A stretch of 64,000 nucleotides of DNA. It comes from a bacterium (GTDB lineage Bacteria > Myxococcota_A > Bradymonadia > UBA7976 > UBA1532). The translations under genes were made by a program, and so were the position numbers. The first letter of the stretch is position 1, and each line of letters starts with the position of its first letter. The stretch covers positions 1 through 64,000 of the forward strand of contig JAUHXC010000025.1 in assembly GCA_030427205.1 (NCBI GenBank), written 5' to 3'. Shown piece after piece: positions 1-11,233 of this stretch. The notes beneath the pieces are model-generated. The model did no database searches and was not told the DNA's origin. It was given only the letters and a program-made list of their open reading frames with translations.

Positions 1-158
1 CACCCCGCCTCGACGAGGCAGTCGTAGGTCTCGCCATCGGTGCACGGCACCGTCGAGTCGACGACCGCGCCGTCGAGCTGGTCTTCGCCGCCTTCGTAAC
101 AACCGAAGGTCAGGCCGGCGAGCGCCAGCGACCACAGCAGGACTCTGGATATCCGCAC
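1..158 (-). CDS. lipoprotein, N-terminal part only
   Basis: Only about 52 codons lie inside the window; the gene continues past the left edge. Read from a GTG at 158, it has Arg residues, a hydrophobic stretch and a lipobox LTFGC with Cys20, followed by an acidic Gly-rich segment and a Cys pair. A G-rich ribosome site (GGGGGGAACC) sits directly before the GTG, which decides the start; the MYXO-CTERM gene at 35180 has a similar G-rich site before a GTG. Function unknown: too little sequence is present. Confidence 0.7.
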   Translation of the reverse strand, partial: MRISRVLLWSLALAGLTFGCYEGGEDQLDGAVVDSTVPCTDGETYDCLVEAG

Positions 159-258
159 GGTTCCCCCCTGAAATCGAAACGGCCTGCTCCCAGACAGGCG
201 GTAGGTCGGTGTCACAATACGCCCGATGGCAGGCGGGGGCAACCGGCCGTGGCCCGGG

Positions 259-1008
259 TCAATCGCCGCAGTGCACCGCCGCGATCGTCGACGGCCAGCC
301 GTCGACGAAGCGCACCAGCCCGTAGCTGCGCTCGGTCTCACCGCCCGAGGCGACCCAGACCTCGGCGTGCCCGTCGCCGTCCACGTCGAGGCAGCGATCG
401 GGCACCACGCCCACCGGCCCGAAAGCGTGCCGTTCGATGATCCGGACCGCGCCGCCCGCCAACCCGACGACCGCGCGCAGGTCGCGGCCGAAGCCACGGA
501 CCGAGACGAAGCGCCGCGACCCGACCGCGACGCTGCCGCGCACCTCGAACGTCGCCTCGATGGGCTTACCATCCCGCGCCGGCGACCATGTGGCCCACGC
601 CGCCGGGCGAGCCACCACGTCGGCCTTCACCGCCGCGGCGATCGCCGCCCGCTCGGCCGCCGAGATCGCCGGCGCCTTCTCCGCGGGGCAGGCGATCGGC
701 TTCACCCCCTTCGAGAACCACAGCCGCCCGCCGCCCAGCGAATCGGGGCCGAACGCGCGATAGCCCTCGACCCCGCCGCAGGGCGCCTCGGCGGCCGCCT
801 GCGGCAACGTACGGGCCTTGCCCCGATGGTCGACGACCGCCTGCCCCGCCGCCGCCGCCTCGCACGCCGGGCCGGTGAACCAGCCGACGTCGGCCCGGTG
901 GCAGGCGACGAGCAGCGCGTCGAAGAGCACCGCCCGGGTCTTCGACGGCGCGGGGGTCGGCGGGGCGAGCAGGCCCAGCGCGATGGTCAACGGGATCACG
1001 ATCGGCAC
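259..1008 (-). CDS. secreted protein of unknown function with one FG-GAP-like motif
   Basis: A 249-residue protein opening with a short hydrophobic leader (about residues 1-20), so probably exported. I recognise no enzyme family. The C-terminal third carries a calcium-loop-like motif DVDGDGHAEVW (about residues 215-225), as in FG-GAP/VCBS blades, but only one copy. Three to four Cys residues could pair. It lies between two other exported-protein genes on the same strand, 88 nt downstream of the LVIVP lipoprotein, so it may be the last gene of that transcription unit or of its own. Confidence 0.65.
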   Translation of the reverse strand: MPIVIPLTIALGLLAPPTPAPSKTRAVLFDALLVACHRADVGWFTGPACEAAAAGQAVVDHRGKARTLPQAAAEAPCGGVEGYRAFGPDSLGGGRLWFSKGVKPIACPAEKAPAISAAERAAIAAAVKADVVARPAAWATWSPARDGKPIEATFEVRGSVAVGSRRFVSVRGFGRDLRAVVGLAGGAVRIIERHAFGPVGVVPDRCLDVDGDGHAEVWVASGGETERSYGLVRFVDGWPSTIAAVHCGD

Positions 1009-1096
1009 GGCGGGCCTCCAGCGCTGGATGTCGAACGACGGCCGGCGTCTTGTTCGCGGCCGGCTGGGCGATGATCCATCGTGCGCGCGGCTGAAG

Positions 1097-3124
1097 CTAC
1101 TCGCAGCCCAGGCGCGCCGTCTCGACCAGCGCGTCGCGCCCGCCGAGATACACCGTCGAGCCGTCCTGGCCCAGCGCCAGCGCGGCCGGATCGCCGAGGG
1201 TCGACAGTCGATGGGCGGCGCCGAAGCCGGCGGGGCCGACGCCGATCACCCACAGCCCGTCGTCGGCGATCAGCACCACCCGCTCGCGGTGGGCGACGAG
1301 CGCGCGCGGCGCGGCGCCCCGCCAGTGGTCGACCACGGCCGGCGCGGCCGGATCGGAGGCATCCACCGCGAGCAGTCCCCCGCTGCCGCCGGCCACATAC
1401 AGCCGGTCGCCCACCCGAGCGATGTCGGCCGAGTCGGCGCGCCAGGCCAGCTCGGCGACGGTCGCCAGCCCGTCGGCGGTGCGCTGCACGATCACGAGGG
1501 CGTCACGGGTCGTCAGCGCGGCCCAGTCCGGATCGGCCAGCGGCACCAGATCACCCACCGGGCGATCCCACGGGATCTGCGCGTCGGGCCGCGCGCCCTC
1601 GGCGGTCAGCGCGAAGCGATGGATGGCCCGGGCGTGGGCGACCCACAGGTGGCCGTCGGCGACGCCCAGCGCCGGACGGGAGATGTAGTCCTCGAAGTCG
1701 ATCCGGTCGATCTCGGCCACGGCGTCGGGGTCGGTGATGTCGAAGACGATCAGATCGGCGTTGAGCTCGTGCAGCACGAGGTGCCCGTCGTCGGCGGCGA
1801 CCCGGCCCACGCTGAACTCGGCGACATGGGGCGCGGGCATCTCCGTCGGCGCGGCCGGATCGGCGACGTCGACGACCCGCAGCCCGCCGGCGGCGTCGGC
1901 GACGTAGATCCGATCACCCACCCGCGCCAGGTCGACGACGTTGCCGTCGTGGGTGAACGCGACGCGCGGCTCGGCGAGCGCGTCGCGCGCGAGGTCGAAG
2001 ACCGTGAAGTGACCGACGCCGGTGAGCGCCGCCCGCGCCGGGTCGTCCAGTATGGCGAAGCCGATGGCGTAGTCGTCGTAGGGCCACTCGCGGACCACCG
2101 CAGCCCGATCGACGGCGGATACGTCGAGCAGGCTCAGCCGGGTGGTCTCGTCGAAGCTGTAGATCCCCTCGGGGCGGCGCGGGGCGAGCAGGCCAGCGCG
2201 CTGCCGCGGGCCGTATGCCGGCCCGCCGGGCGCGTCGAGGTCGACCAGCCGCGAGGAGCCGATGCTGTGTATATGCAGCCAGCCCTCGGGCTGTACGAAG
2301 CCCGTCGGGCCGTCGGAGAGCGTGGCGATGAGATCGACGCCCGCGATGGGCGCGGCGGGATCGGTGACGTCGACGAGGAGCACCCGGCTGCCCGCGCCGA
2401 GCGCCACCCGCCCCCGCGCCGGATCGAGCGCGATCCTGATCTCCTGACGGTCGGTATCGAGCTCGCCGACCGCGCGGATCGCCGCCGGCTCGGCGACGTC
2501 GTAGATCCGCAGACCGCCGTCCCGATCGGCGATGTAGGCCAGCCCGTCGTGCACCCGCACGCCGAGAGCGCTGTCGGCGGTGGGCTGGCGGCCGATCAGG
2601 CGCGGGGCGCGAGGGTCGGTGAGATCGTATATCAGCAGCCCGGCGGCGCCCGCGGCGAGGTGGAGTCGCCCGTCGACCCAGTCGGCGTCGCGGACCTCGG
2701 TCCCCGGCCACAGCACCCCGAGCGGCGCGATCGGCGCGCCGGCCCGGGCCTCGTAGATCTCGATCCGGCGAGACGTCTGGCGAAGCACCAGACCCGGCGG
2801 GGTGAGCACACGCCAGCCGATGCTGCGTCCGGGCGGGCTGACGACGCCCTGCGGACGGGCGACGGGCACGCAGGCCGGCCCGCAGCCCACGGTCGGCGCC
2901 GGGGTGTGCACGCAGCCGACGTCCGGGTCGCAGGCATCGGCGGTGCACGGATCGCCGTCGTCGCAGGTGAGAAACGCGCACAGCCCCGGCGGCGGCGCCG
3001 CGTCCGCGACGGGATCGGGCACCGCGCGCTGCTGATCCTCGCAGCCGGCGAGCAGCAGCAGCACGAGCGCAGCCCCGATCGGCCCCGCGGCGTTCGCTAT
3101 ACGGTCAACGGCAGCGCCGGGCAT
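1097..3124 (-). CDS. LVIVP-repeat beta-propeller lipoprotein with one CTDC-type Cys repeat
   Basis: 675 residues. A hydrophobic leader ends in lipobox LLAGC (Cys28). Around residues 48-72 is one Cys repeat of the CDDGDPCTADACDPDVGC kind, as in CTDC (Dictyostelium-type) repeats. The rest holds at least six blades with the LVIVP signature, for example LLIYDLTDPRAP, VLLVDVTDPAAP, LRVVDVADPAAP and LIVFDITDPDA, so it should fold as a surface beta-propeller, likely for binding rather than catalysis. Its start overlaps the end of the upstream lipoprotein gene by 20 nt, indicating an operon with translational coupling. The upstream partner carries the same Cys repeat, so the pair may work together at the cell surface. 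Confidence 0.85.
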   Translation of the reverse strand: MPGAAVDRIANAAGPIGAALVLLLLAGCEDQQRAVPDPVADAAPPPGLCAFLTCDDGDPCTADACDPDVGCVHTPAPTVGCGPACVPVARPQGVVSPPGRSIGWRVLTPPGLVLRQTSRRIEIYEARAGAPIAPLGVLWPGTEVRDADWVDGRLHLAAGAAGLLIYDLTDPRAPRLIGRQPTADSALGVRVHDGLAYIADRDGGLRIYDVAEPAAIRAVGELDTDRQEIRIALDPARGRVALGAGSRVLLVDVTDPAAPIAGVDLIATLSDGPTGFVQPEGWLHIHSIGSSRLVDLDAPGGPAYGPRQRAGLLAPRRPEGIYSFDETTRLSLLDVSAVDRAAVVREWPYDDYAIGFAILDDPARAALTGVGHFTVFDLARDALAEPRVAFTHDGNVVDLARVGDRIYVADAAGGLRVVDVADPAAPTEMPAPHVAEFSVGRVAADDGHLVLHELNADLIVFDITDPDAVAEIDRIDFEDYISRPALGVADGHLWVAHARAIHRFALTAEGARPDAQIPWDRPVGDLVPLADPDWAALTTRDALVIVQRTADGLATVAELAWRADSADIARVGDRLYVAGGSGGLLAVDASDPAAPAVVDHWRGAAPRALVAHRERVVLIADDGLWVIGVGPAGFGAAHRLSTLGDPAALALGQDGSTVYLGGRDALVETARLGCE

Positions 3125-4514
3125 GTCGCAGGTCTCTCCGGGTCGTGTCCCTGTAGGTCATGTGCCAGGTCTCGTCGAGCGGATCGAAGGCGGGCGAGGG
3201 ATCGTCGAACCACGCGCCGTTGGCGACGTTCGGACCCGGGCGCGCGTCGACCTGCTCGTCGATCCACCCACCGGCGCCGTCGCCCACGAGCACGTCCAGG
3301 CTCGAGCCACGCCGGACGGTGTAGGCGATGAGCGGGCGCCCGGCCGCGTCGAGGGCCAGCGTGACCTCGGCCAGAGCGAGCTCGCCGAGCGGCGCCTCAT
3401 TCCGCCAGACCCCGGACGCCTCCTTCACGGCGTAGCGCAGCGTGCCATTCAGCAGCAGGGTGAGGTGCAGGCGGCCATCGGGGTCCACGGCGCCGGCGAA
3501 CGCGTCGGCGCGCCAGCTGCTCTGGGTCGACGCCGCGACGATCTCGGAGCGCCACTGCCCGCCGTCGAGGCTTCGGCTGGCCACCTCGACCGCGCCGTGG
3601 GGCTCGATGTCATGGCGGTGGCTGATCACGTACAGGTCGCGGCCGACCGGGTCGACGATCAGGTCGATGCCCCAGCGCTCCCCCGGCCCGAGCCCGTCGG
3701 CTTCGAGCGCGATGCCCTCGGCGCCCTCGCTCCAGGTGGCGAGCCGCACGCGCTCATGGGCGTCGTAGAAGGCGATGTGCGCCCGGCCCGAGGGGTCGAC
3801 GTCGATGGCGACGGGGTGCTCGTCGACGGGCGCGTGCCAGCTGATGCGCCAGTCGGGTTCACCCACCGCGTGCATGAGGCGCTCGTCGCGGTCGAGGCTG
3901 ACGATGTGCACCCGCCCCTCGGGGTCGAGCGCGGCGGCGGCGTAGAAGCCCGCCGGCATGTCGCCGACCGGCGCGGTGGTCCAGGGCCACCCCGGGGCGC
4001 GCCGACCGTGGCGCAGCCCGCGGATCCGCTCGTCGCGATAGGCCACGTGCAGCGTGCCGTCCGCCGCGACGTGCAGGCTGCTGAACGCGCCGACGTCGCC
4101 GACGTCGTCGACCACCGTCGAGGCCCAGGTCCCGGCGGGCAGCGCCTCGTGCACGCAGCCCGCCTCGGGATCGCAGCGGTCGGCGGTGCAGCCGTCGCCG
4201 TCGTCGCAGGCCCGCGGCGCGCCGCCGACGCAGCGGCCGGCGCTGCACGACTCCCCCTCGGTGCAGCGGTCGCCGTCGTCGCACGCCCGCAGGTGCGGCT
4301 GGAAGACGCAGCCGAAGGTGGGCTCGCAGCGATCGTCGGTGCACGGGTTGTCGTCATCGCATTCGCCGTCGACCCGGCAGGGCGGCTCGGGCGGCTCGGG
4401 CGCTATGGCATCGGCCTCGCCGGACGCGCTGCGGTCGATGCAGCCGAGCAGCGCCAGCGTCAGCAGCAGGCCGATGAACGATCTTGGAGTCGCGCATGAC
4501 ATCGCGCAGATCAT
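3105..4514 (-). CDS. lipoprotein with three CTDC-type Cys repeats and a propeller-like region
   Basis: 469 residues with lipobox LALLGC (Cys25). Residues about 45-135 contain three Cys repeats (CDDDNPCTDDRCEPTFGC, CDDGDRCTEGESC, CDDGDGCTADRCDPEAGC), matching the repeat of its downstream neighbour. The remainder is a run of short beta-rich segments with HIAFYDA and HIVSLDRD type motifs, suggesting a six- or seven-bladed propeller; this fold is inferred. Two in-frame ATGs (4514 and 4502) compete for the start, and both lie in an inverted repeat (see 4497-4518). First gene of the two-gene lipoprotein unit, divergent from the TPR membrane protein. Confidence 0.8.
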   Translation of the reverse strand: MICAMSCATPRSFIGLLLTLALLGCIDRSASGEADAIAPEPPEPPCRVDGECDDDNPCTDDRCEPTFGCVFQPHLRACDDGDRCTEGESCSAGRCVGGAPRACDDGDGCTADRCDPEAGCVHEALPAGTWASTVVDDVGDVGAFSSLHVAADGTLHVAYRDERIRGLRHGRRAPGWPWTTAPVGDMPAGFYAAAALDPEGRVHIVSLDRDERLMHAVGEPDWRISWHAPVDEHPVAIDVDPSGRAHIAFYDAHERVRLATWSEGAEGIALEADGLGPGERWGIDLIVDPVGRDLYVISHRHDIEPHGAVEVASRSLDGGQWRSEIVAASTQSSWRADAFAGAVDPDGRLHLTLLLNGTLRYAVKEASGVWRNEAPLGELALAEVTLALDAAGRPLIAYTVRRGSSLDVLVGDGAGGWIDEQVDARPGPNVANGAWFDDPSPAFDPLDETWHMTYRDTTRRDLRHARRCR

Positions 4515-4518
4515 GTCA
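4497..4518. promoter_or_regulatory. inverted repeat over a translation start
   Basis: TGACAT, ten bases, ATGTCA: perfect 6-bp arms that span both candidate ATGs of the minus-strand lipoprotein gene. It could be an operator or an mRNA hairpin hiding the start codon. Short arms make chance possible. Confidence 0.25.
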
Positions 4519-4622
4519 CAGGCCGCGCCCGCCGATCACCGCGCCCGGATGCCGCGGGCGACGTGGTGCGCCGCTGGGCCATCCGGTAGCATGGCGCACG
4601 CCGCTTCGCCGCCGCCCAGGGA

Positions 4623-7487
4623 GTGCATGGATCCGTCGACGCCCGACACGCCGTCCCGCGGGACGCGATGACCGCCACCGCGCTGGCGATCGTCTGCGCC
4701 GCGGCCGCCGGGCTGGGCTGGCTGGCTCAACGGGACGCCCGCGCCCGGATCCGGCGACAGCTCGACGACCCCGACGACCGCGAAGCCTATGCCACCGAGC
4801 TGCGCCGCGATCGCTTCGAGGCCCCGGACGGCGGCGAGCGCGGCTACCGCGACCGCACCCGCCGCGCGCTGGCCTGGCTCGGCTCCATCCTCGGGGAGCG
4901 TTATCTCTTCTCGCTGCATGGCTTCGGCATCTGCCTGAGCCTCGCGGTGGGCTACGCCGCGCTGCTGTTCTGGTCGAGCTGGCTGCTCGGCGCGCCGAGC
5001 GCGCTGCCGTCCCTCAACCTGCTGCCCGATCCCGACGGGCTCTCCCTCGGGCGTCGCGCCTTCGCTGCGGCGGCGATCGTCCTGCCGCTCGCCGGCCTGG
5101 CCTGGATGGTCCGGCGCGCGTCGGGCGCGACCGGCTGGCGCCGTCGCGGGGCCATCCTGGGGGCGCTCCTGCTGGCCGCGGCGGGCTACGGGGCGACCCA
5201 TCTGCTGATCGGCGGCTGGTACTGGCCGTCGCTCGTCGACAACCCGTCGGTCGGCGTCGCGGCGCTCTACGGGGCGCTGGCGATGGCCACCGCGCTGCTG
5301 ACCGCGGCCTTCTCCGGCCGGCCGCGCGGCGCGGGGTTGGCCGGCGTGGCGCTGTGGGCCCTGGTCGCCGGCATATACATCGTCACGCCGGACAACGCGG
5401 TGGAGCAGCTCGTCGCGCTGCTCATCCTGGCCCTGCCGCTGGCCAACGCGCTGTTCGACTGGCTCTCGTGGGCCATCTCGCGGCGGCTGATCACGTCGCT
5501 GACCCGGCCCGATCGCCCGGCGACGGTCCGCCGGCTGCTGATCCACGTCGGCTGGGACCTGCTCGCCGCGCTGCTGCTGCTGACCGGCCTCGCGGTGAGC
5601 ATCCCCTGGATGCTGGAGCAGTTCGCCCTGGGCTTCGCCTCGGACGAGATCTTCCGCGAGGCCGCCGACGATCCGCTGGGCGCCGGCCGCTGGCTGGTCA
5701 TGATGCTGGTCAGCACGCTGATCCCCACGGCGATCCACGTCTTCGCGATCGTGGTCTCGGCGCTCGAGGTCCGCCGCTCGGCGGCGCGCCGATCACAGAT
5801 CGCTGATCTGCTCGAAGACCGCGGCGGCGCGCCCGGCCCACGGGCGCTCGACGCGGCCGCCGGTTTTCTCGTCACCCGCTGGCGCTGGCCGGCGGCGACG
5901 GTGTTCGTGGTGCTGCTGCTGGTGGTCGGCCCGCTGCTGTGGCACGGCCCGCTGGGCCGGGCGATCCTGTGCGTGGGCGAGGCGGTGGGCGCCGCGAGCC
6001 GCTCGCCCGACGGCTGGAACGAGATCGTGCGCGTACGCATGCGGCGGGCGGCCAGCGGGCATCCGGTCGAGACGGCGGCGTTCCTCGAGCCGGTGACGGC
6101 AGCCGGCGCCGCGATGGGCATGGACCTGCTCGATCGGTCCGCCGCCGTGGCCTTCATGACCGGCGAGGGGGCCGTCTTCCGCCAGCTGGTCGAGCGGCTC
6201 GCCCAGCATCCGGGGATGACACCGCAGGCCTGTCAGAGGCAGCCTGTGCTCGCCCGACTCGCGGCCGCCCGACTGCACCTGCTCGGACGTTGCGCCGCCC
6301 GCTGGCCCGATGACACCTCGCTCGACTGGGCCTTGCGCCGAGCGGCCGTTGAGACAGTGCTTGTCGCCGACGCGGCGGACGACAGCGCCGCGCCGCTGCA
6401 TGCGCTACTCGACGAGCAGGATCTGCTGCGGCTCGTCGAGCGCGGCGGCGGCGGCCAATCGGCCCTACGTTTCGTCGAGCGGGAGCGACGAAGCGGTCTG
6501 GACCCGGGCTTCGCCCACCTCGCCGACGGCATCATCTACAACGCCAGCTGGCGTCACGCCGCTGCCGTCGAGGCCTTGCAGGACGCGCTCGAGCACCGAC
6601 CCGAGTCGCCGATGGTCTGGGCGCAGTTGGCACGAGCGCTCTACCACCTCGGCGAGGTCGATGAGGCGCGGGCGGCGGCGCAGGACGCTCTGCTCCGCGA
6701 CCCGTCCGATGCCGACCTCGTGAAGTTCGCGCACCATCTGCACGACGCCTGCCCGTCGAGCGGGCTCGACGACTGCCGCTCACCGCTGCTCGAAGGCGCC
6801 TTCTCGGCCCACGACCCGCTGGCGTGCGCCGCGAGCATCAACACCCTTCGACGTATATTGTCAGCGGGCGGGCCGGACGGCGGTATCGAGATCTCCGCGG
6901 TCGCGGCCGACTGCGCCCGACGCTGGCCGCACCATGTGGAGGTGCTGGACGCGTTCGCGGAGCGGGCCAGATACTATTCGGGGCACCGAGCGGCGGCCAT
7001 CGGCGCCCTCGAGACCCTGATCGAGTTCGAGCCCGACGACCCGCTGCATCGGACCCGCCTCAGCCGGCAGCTGCGCCACGGGAGGCGCTATGCCGAGGCC
7101 CTGACACACGCCGAGCGCGCGGTGGCTCTGGCGCCGGACTTCCTGGACGCATGGCGCGAGCGGGGCATGGCGCTGCTGGGCCTCGGCCGCTTCGACGCCG
7201 CCCGGCGCGCGCTCCTGCGCGTCGAATCGCGGCTCACCGGCCGACGGTACAACGACAACATCGCGCTGGCCGTCGCCGAGCTGGCCGGCGGCGACCCCGC
7301 GGCGGCTCGGCGGCGCCTGAGGGCCGACCGCGTGGTGCTCACCCCCGACACCGAGTGCCTGCTGGCCCACCTCGACGCGGCCGAAGCCGGCGACGCGCCG
7401 CCGACCTGCCGCTACCTGCCGCCGCCGCCCCGCGATCGGCCGAATACATCGCCGCCCCCGCCGCCGTCGGGCGCCTCGCGGCCCTGA
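4623..7487 (+). CDS. polytopic membrane protein with C-terminal TPR repeats
   Basis: 954 residues from ATG 4623, which has a good ribosome site (AGGGAG, 5 nt upstream); ATG 4668 is an alternative. The N-terminal half has roughly ten hydrophobic segments (for example near residues 95-115, 140-160, 305-330, 355-380 and 420-440). The C-terminal half (about 640-930) is alpha-helical with TPR-like repeats such as AVEALQDALEHRPESP and GEVDEARAAAQDALLRDPSD. No catalytic motif was recognised. It precedes a Ser/Thr kinase (87 nt gap) and an FGE-type lipoprotein on the same strand, so a role as membrane scaffold or sensor for that kinase is plausible but inferred. Confidence 0.8.
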   Translation: MHGSVDARHAVPRDAMTATALAIVCAAAAGLGWLAQRDARARIRRQLDDPDDREAYATELRRDRFEAPDGGERGYRDRTRRALAWLGSILGERYLFSLHGFGICLSLAVGYAALLFWSSWLLGAPSALPSLNLLPDPDGLSLGRRAFAAAAIVLPLAGLAWMVRRASGATGWRRRGAILGALLLAAAGYGATHLLIGGWYWPSLVDNPSVGVAALYGALAMATALLTAAFSGRPRGAGLAGVALWALVAGIYIVTPDNAVEQLVALLILALPLANALFDWLSWAISRRLITSLTRPDRPATVRRLLIHVGWDLLAALLLLTGLAVSIPWMLEQFALGFASDEIFREAADDPLGAGRWLVMMLVSTLIPTAIHVFAIVVSALEVRRSAARRSQIADLLEDRGGAPGPRALDAAAGFLVTRWRWPAATVFVVLLLVVGPLLWHGPLGRAILCVGEAVGAASRSPDGWNEIVRVRMRRAASGHPVETAAFLEPVTAAGAAMGMDLLDRSAAVAFMTGEGAVFRQLVERLAQHPGMTPQACQRQPVLARLAAARLHLLGRCAARWPDDTSLDWALRRAAVETVLVADAADDSAAPLHALLDEQDLLRLVERGGGGQSALRFVERERRSGLDPGFAHLADGIIYNASWRHAAAVEALQDALEHRPESPMVWAQLARALYHLGEVDEARAAAQDALLRDPSDADLVKFAHHLHDACPSSGLDDCRSPLLEGAFSAHDPLACAASINTLRRILSAGGPDGGIEISAVAADCARRWPHHVEVLDAFAERARYYSGHRAAAIGALETLIEFEPDDPLHRTRLSRQLRHGRRYAEALTHAERAVALAPDFLDAWRERGMALLGLGRFDAARRALLRVESRLTGRRYNDNIALAVAELAGGDPAAARRRLRADRVVLTPDTECLLAHLDAAEAGDAPPTCRYLPPPPRDRPNTSPPPPPSGASRP

Positions 7488-7574
7488 ACGCCTCCGCGGC
7501 GCCGAGCCGGACACCCGCGACGGAATGCACCCACAACCGCCGACGGTAAGCCGGCCGGCGAGCCACCGACTACG

Positions 7575-9483
7575 ATGGCTGCCGTGAAGCTCAGTGATCT
7601 GCAAGGCCGAACGCTGAAGGGCTGCTATCGGCTCGATGAGCTGCTGGACGTCGGCGGCCAGGGCGCGGTGTTTCGCGCGACGCAGATCGCCCTCGGGCGG
7701 ACCGTCGCGGTCAAGATCAGCCTGCCCGCCGACCTGCCTGCGGCGCAGCTGAGAATGCTCACCGCGCGGTTCGATCAAGAGAGCAAGGTGCTCGGCCGGC
7801 TCGATGCCCACCCCAACATCGTCACGCTCTACGAGGCCGGTCAGACGTCCGTCAGCGACTTCGGTCCGCTGCTGTACATGGTGCAGACCTATATCGCCGG
7901 CACGACGCTCAAGGCGTATCTGCACCGCCAGAAGCACGTGCACGGCCGCGACACCCTGGCGCCCCGGCGCGCCGTCGCGTTGCTCGTGCCGGTATTGCGC
8001 GCGCTCGGCGCGGCCCACGCCGCCGACATCGTCCATCGCGACATCAAGCCGGGCAACCTGATGCTCTCGGCGCAGGGCGGCCACGAGGTCGTCACCGTGA
8101 TCGACTTCGGCATCGCCAAGGATCTCACCTCGACCGCGCCGCTCACCCGCGGCGCCGTGCTCGGCACCGGGCCCTACATGGCGCCCGAACAGTGCACCGG
8201 CGGCCCGATCGGCCCGGCGACCGACCTGTACGCCGTGGGCGTGGTGCTCTTTCGCATGCTCGCCGGGTGGAACCCGTTCAGCGCCGCGGACTTCATGGGC
8301 TACCTGCCGCAGCACGAGCACGCCCGCCCCTTCGTGCCGACGACCGTGCCGCGACCCTTCGCCGACGTGCTGCGCAAGGCGCTGGAGAAGGCGCCCGACG
8401 ATCGCTACACCCGCGCCGAGGACATGATCCGGGCGCTGGAGGTCGCGCTGGACGCTGTGGGCGAAGCCGCGGACATCGCGCCCCCGCGCGGTGAACCGTG
8501 GCAGCGCCCGACGCACGTGGGACCAGCGCGCCGCGTCACGGCGCCCCGCGTCACGGCGCCCAGCGTCACGGCGCCCCGTGTCACCGGTCAGTCCGAGCCC
8601 GCGAAGCGGCGCCGCACCCGCCCCGACGACGATGAGGCACGGGGCCCCGAGGTCGGGGCGTCGTCTGGCCAGATCGCGGTCGATCCCGACGGGGCGCGCG
8701 GCGACAGCTCCCCGGCCGCCGCTCGATCCGACGGGGCAGAGGGCGACGAGGGGTCCGCTGCCCCCCGACGGCCGACAGGCCCGGACGCCACGCCCGATGC
8801 CCAGCCCACCGATACCCTGCCGCCGCCGGATACGCAGCCGCCCGACAACGCGCGCCGCGGTCAGCGATGGCGCTCGGCTCTTCTGCTCGGGACCGTGCTC
8901 GTGGCCGCGCTGAGCGGCGCGACCGCTCTCTGGCTCGGCGCCACGCCGACGGAGACCGAGGCCGCCGTCGAGCGGATCGAGATCGGCGGCGAGCTGCCGG
9001 CAACGGTCTCCGGCGATGATCCGGCGCCATACGAGCCGACCGCGCGCGATTCGACGGTCTACGCAGCGGCGCCCGCGCTCGACGCGCCGGCAGAGCCCGG
9101 CGAGCCCGTGCCGACGAGCGCGCGTCCAGCCCGCTCCGCCCGCGCCGCGTCGGCCGACCGCCCGGCCCGACCGCCGCCGGCGCGCCGCGCACGGGGCGGC
9201 GCGCCGGCGCAGATGTCCGACCCCGGCGACCGGTCGACGCCGGCCCCGCAGCGCCGGCCTCGGCACCGACCACCGAGCCACCCCGCCGCGCGGAGGCCAC
9301 AGAGCGCACGCCATGGCGCATCGCCGCGGACTTCGACGCGGCGCTGCGCGGCTGCCGCTGCGACGACGCGCGGGCACACCTCGAAGCGCTGCGGCGGGCC
9401 AGACCCGCGCCCGAACGCACCCGCCGACTCGAAGAGGAGTGTCAGATCATGTTCCCCGGCAACTGCATCGACCGAGGTGCGCG

Positions 9484-9487
<4 letters not shown>
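7575..9487 (+). CDS. membrane Ser/Thr protein kinase, 3' end frameshifted
   Basis: PknB-type kinase: Gly loop GGQGAVF (about 27-33), catalytic Lys47 in VAVK, HRDIKPGN (Asp156), DFG (Asp177) and MAPEQ, so it looks active. A Pro/Ala/Arg linker with a 15-bp tandem repeat follows, then one TM segment (WRSALLLGTVLVAALSGATA), leaving an extracytoplasmic tail. The start frame runs on to 9689, some 200 nt into the next gene, with an Arg-rich implausible tail. A different frame from about 9240 reads as a natural C-terminus (RIAADFDAALRGCRC, ending CIDRGAR) and stops at 9487 overlapping the next ATG. I therefore infer a one-base loss (or two-base gain) between about 9200 and 9260, real or from assembly. 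Confidence 0.85.
8533..8590 (+). repeat. 15-bp in-frame tandem repeat in kinase linker
   Basis: Four copies of a 15-bp unit beginning GCGTCACGGCGCCCC encode repeated V-T-A-P-R/S pentapeptides between kinase domain and TM segment. The unit is a multiple of three, so copy number can vary without breaking the frame. Confidence 0.75.
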
Positions 9488-11229
<1,742 letters not shown>

Positions 11230-11233
11230 AGGC

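Noticed and set aside
818..3331. A long plus-strand open frame across the LVIVP gene
   Set aside because: The minus strand carries a lipobox and six LVIVP blades; the plus frame is a shadow.
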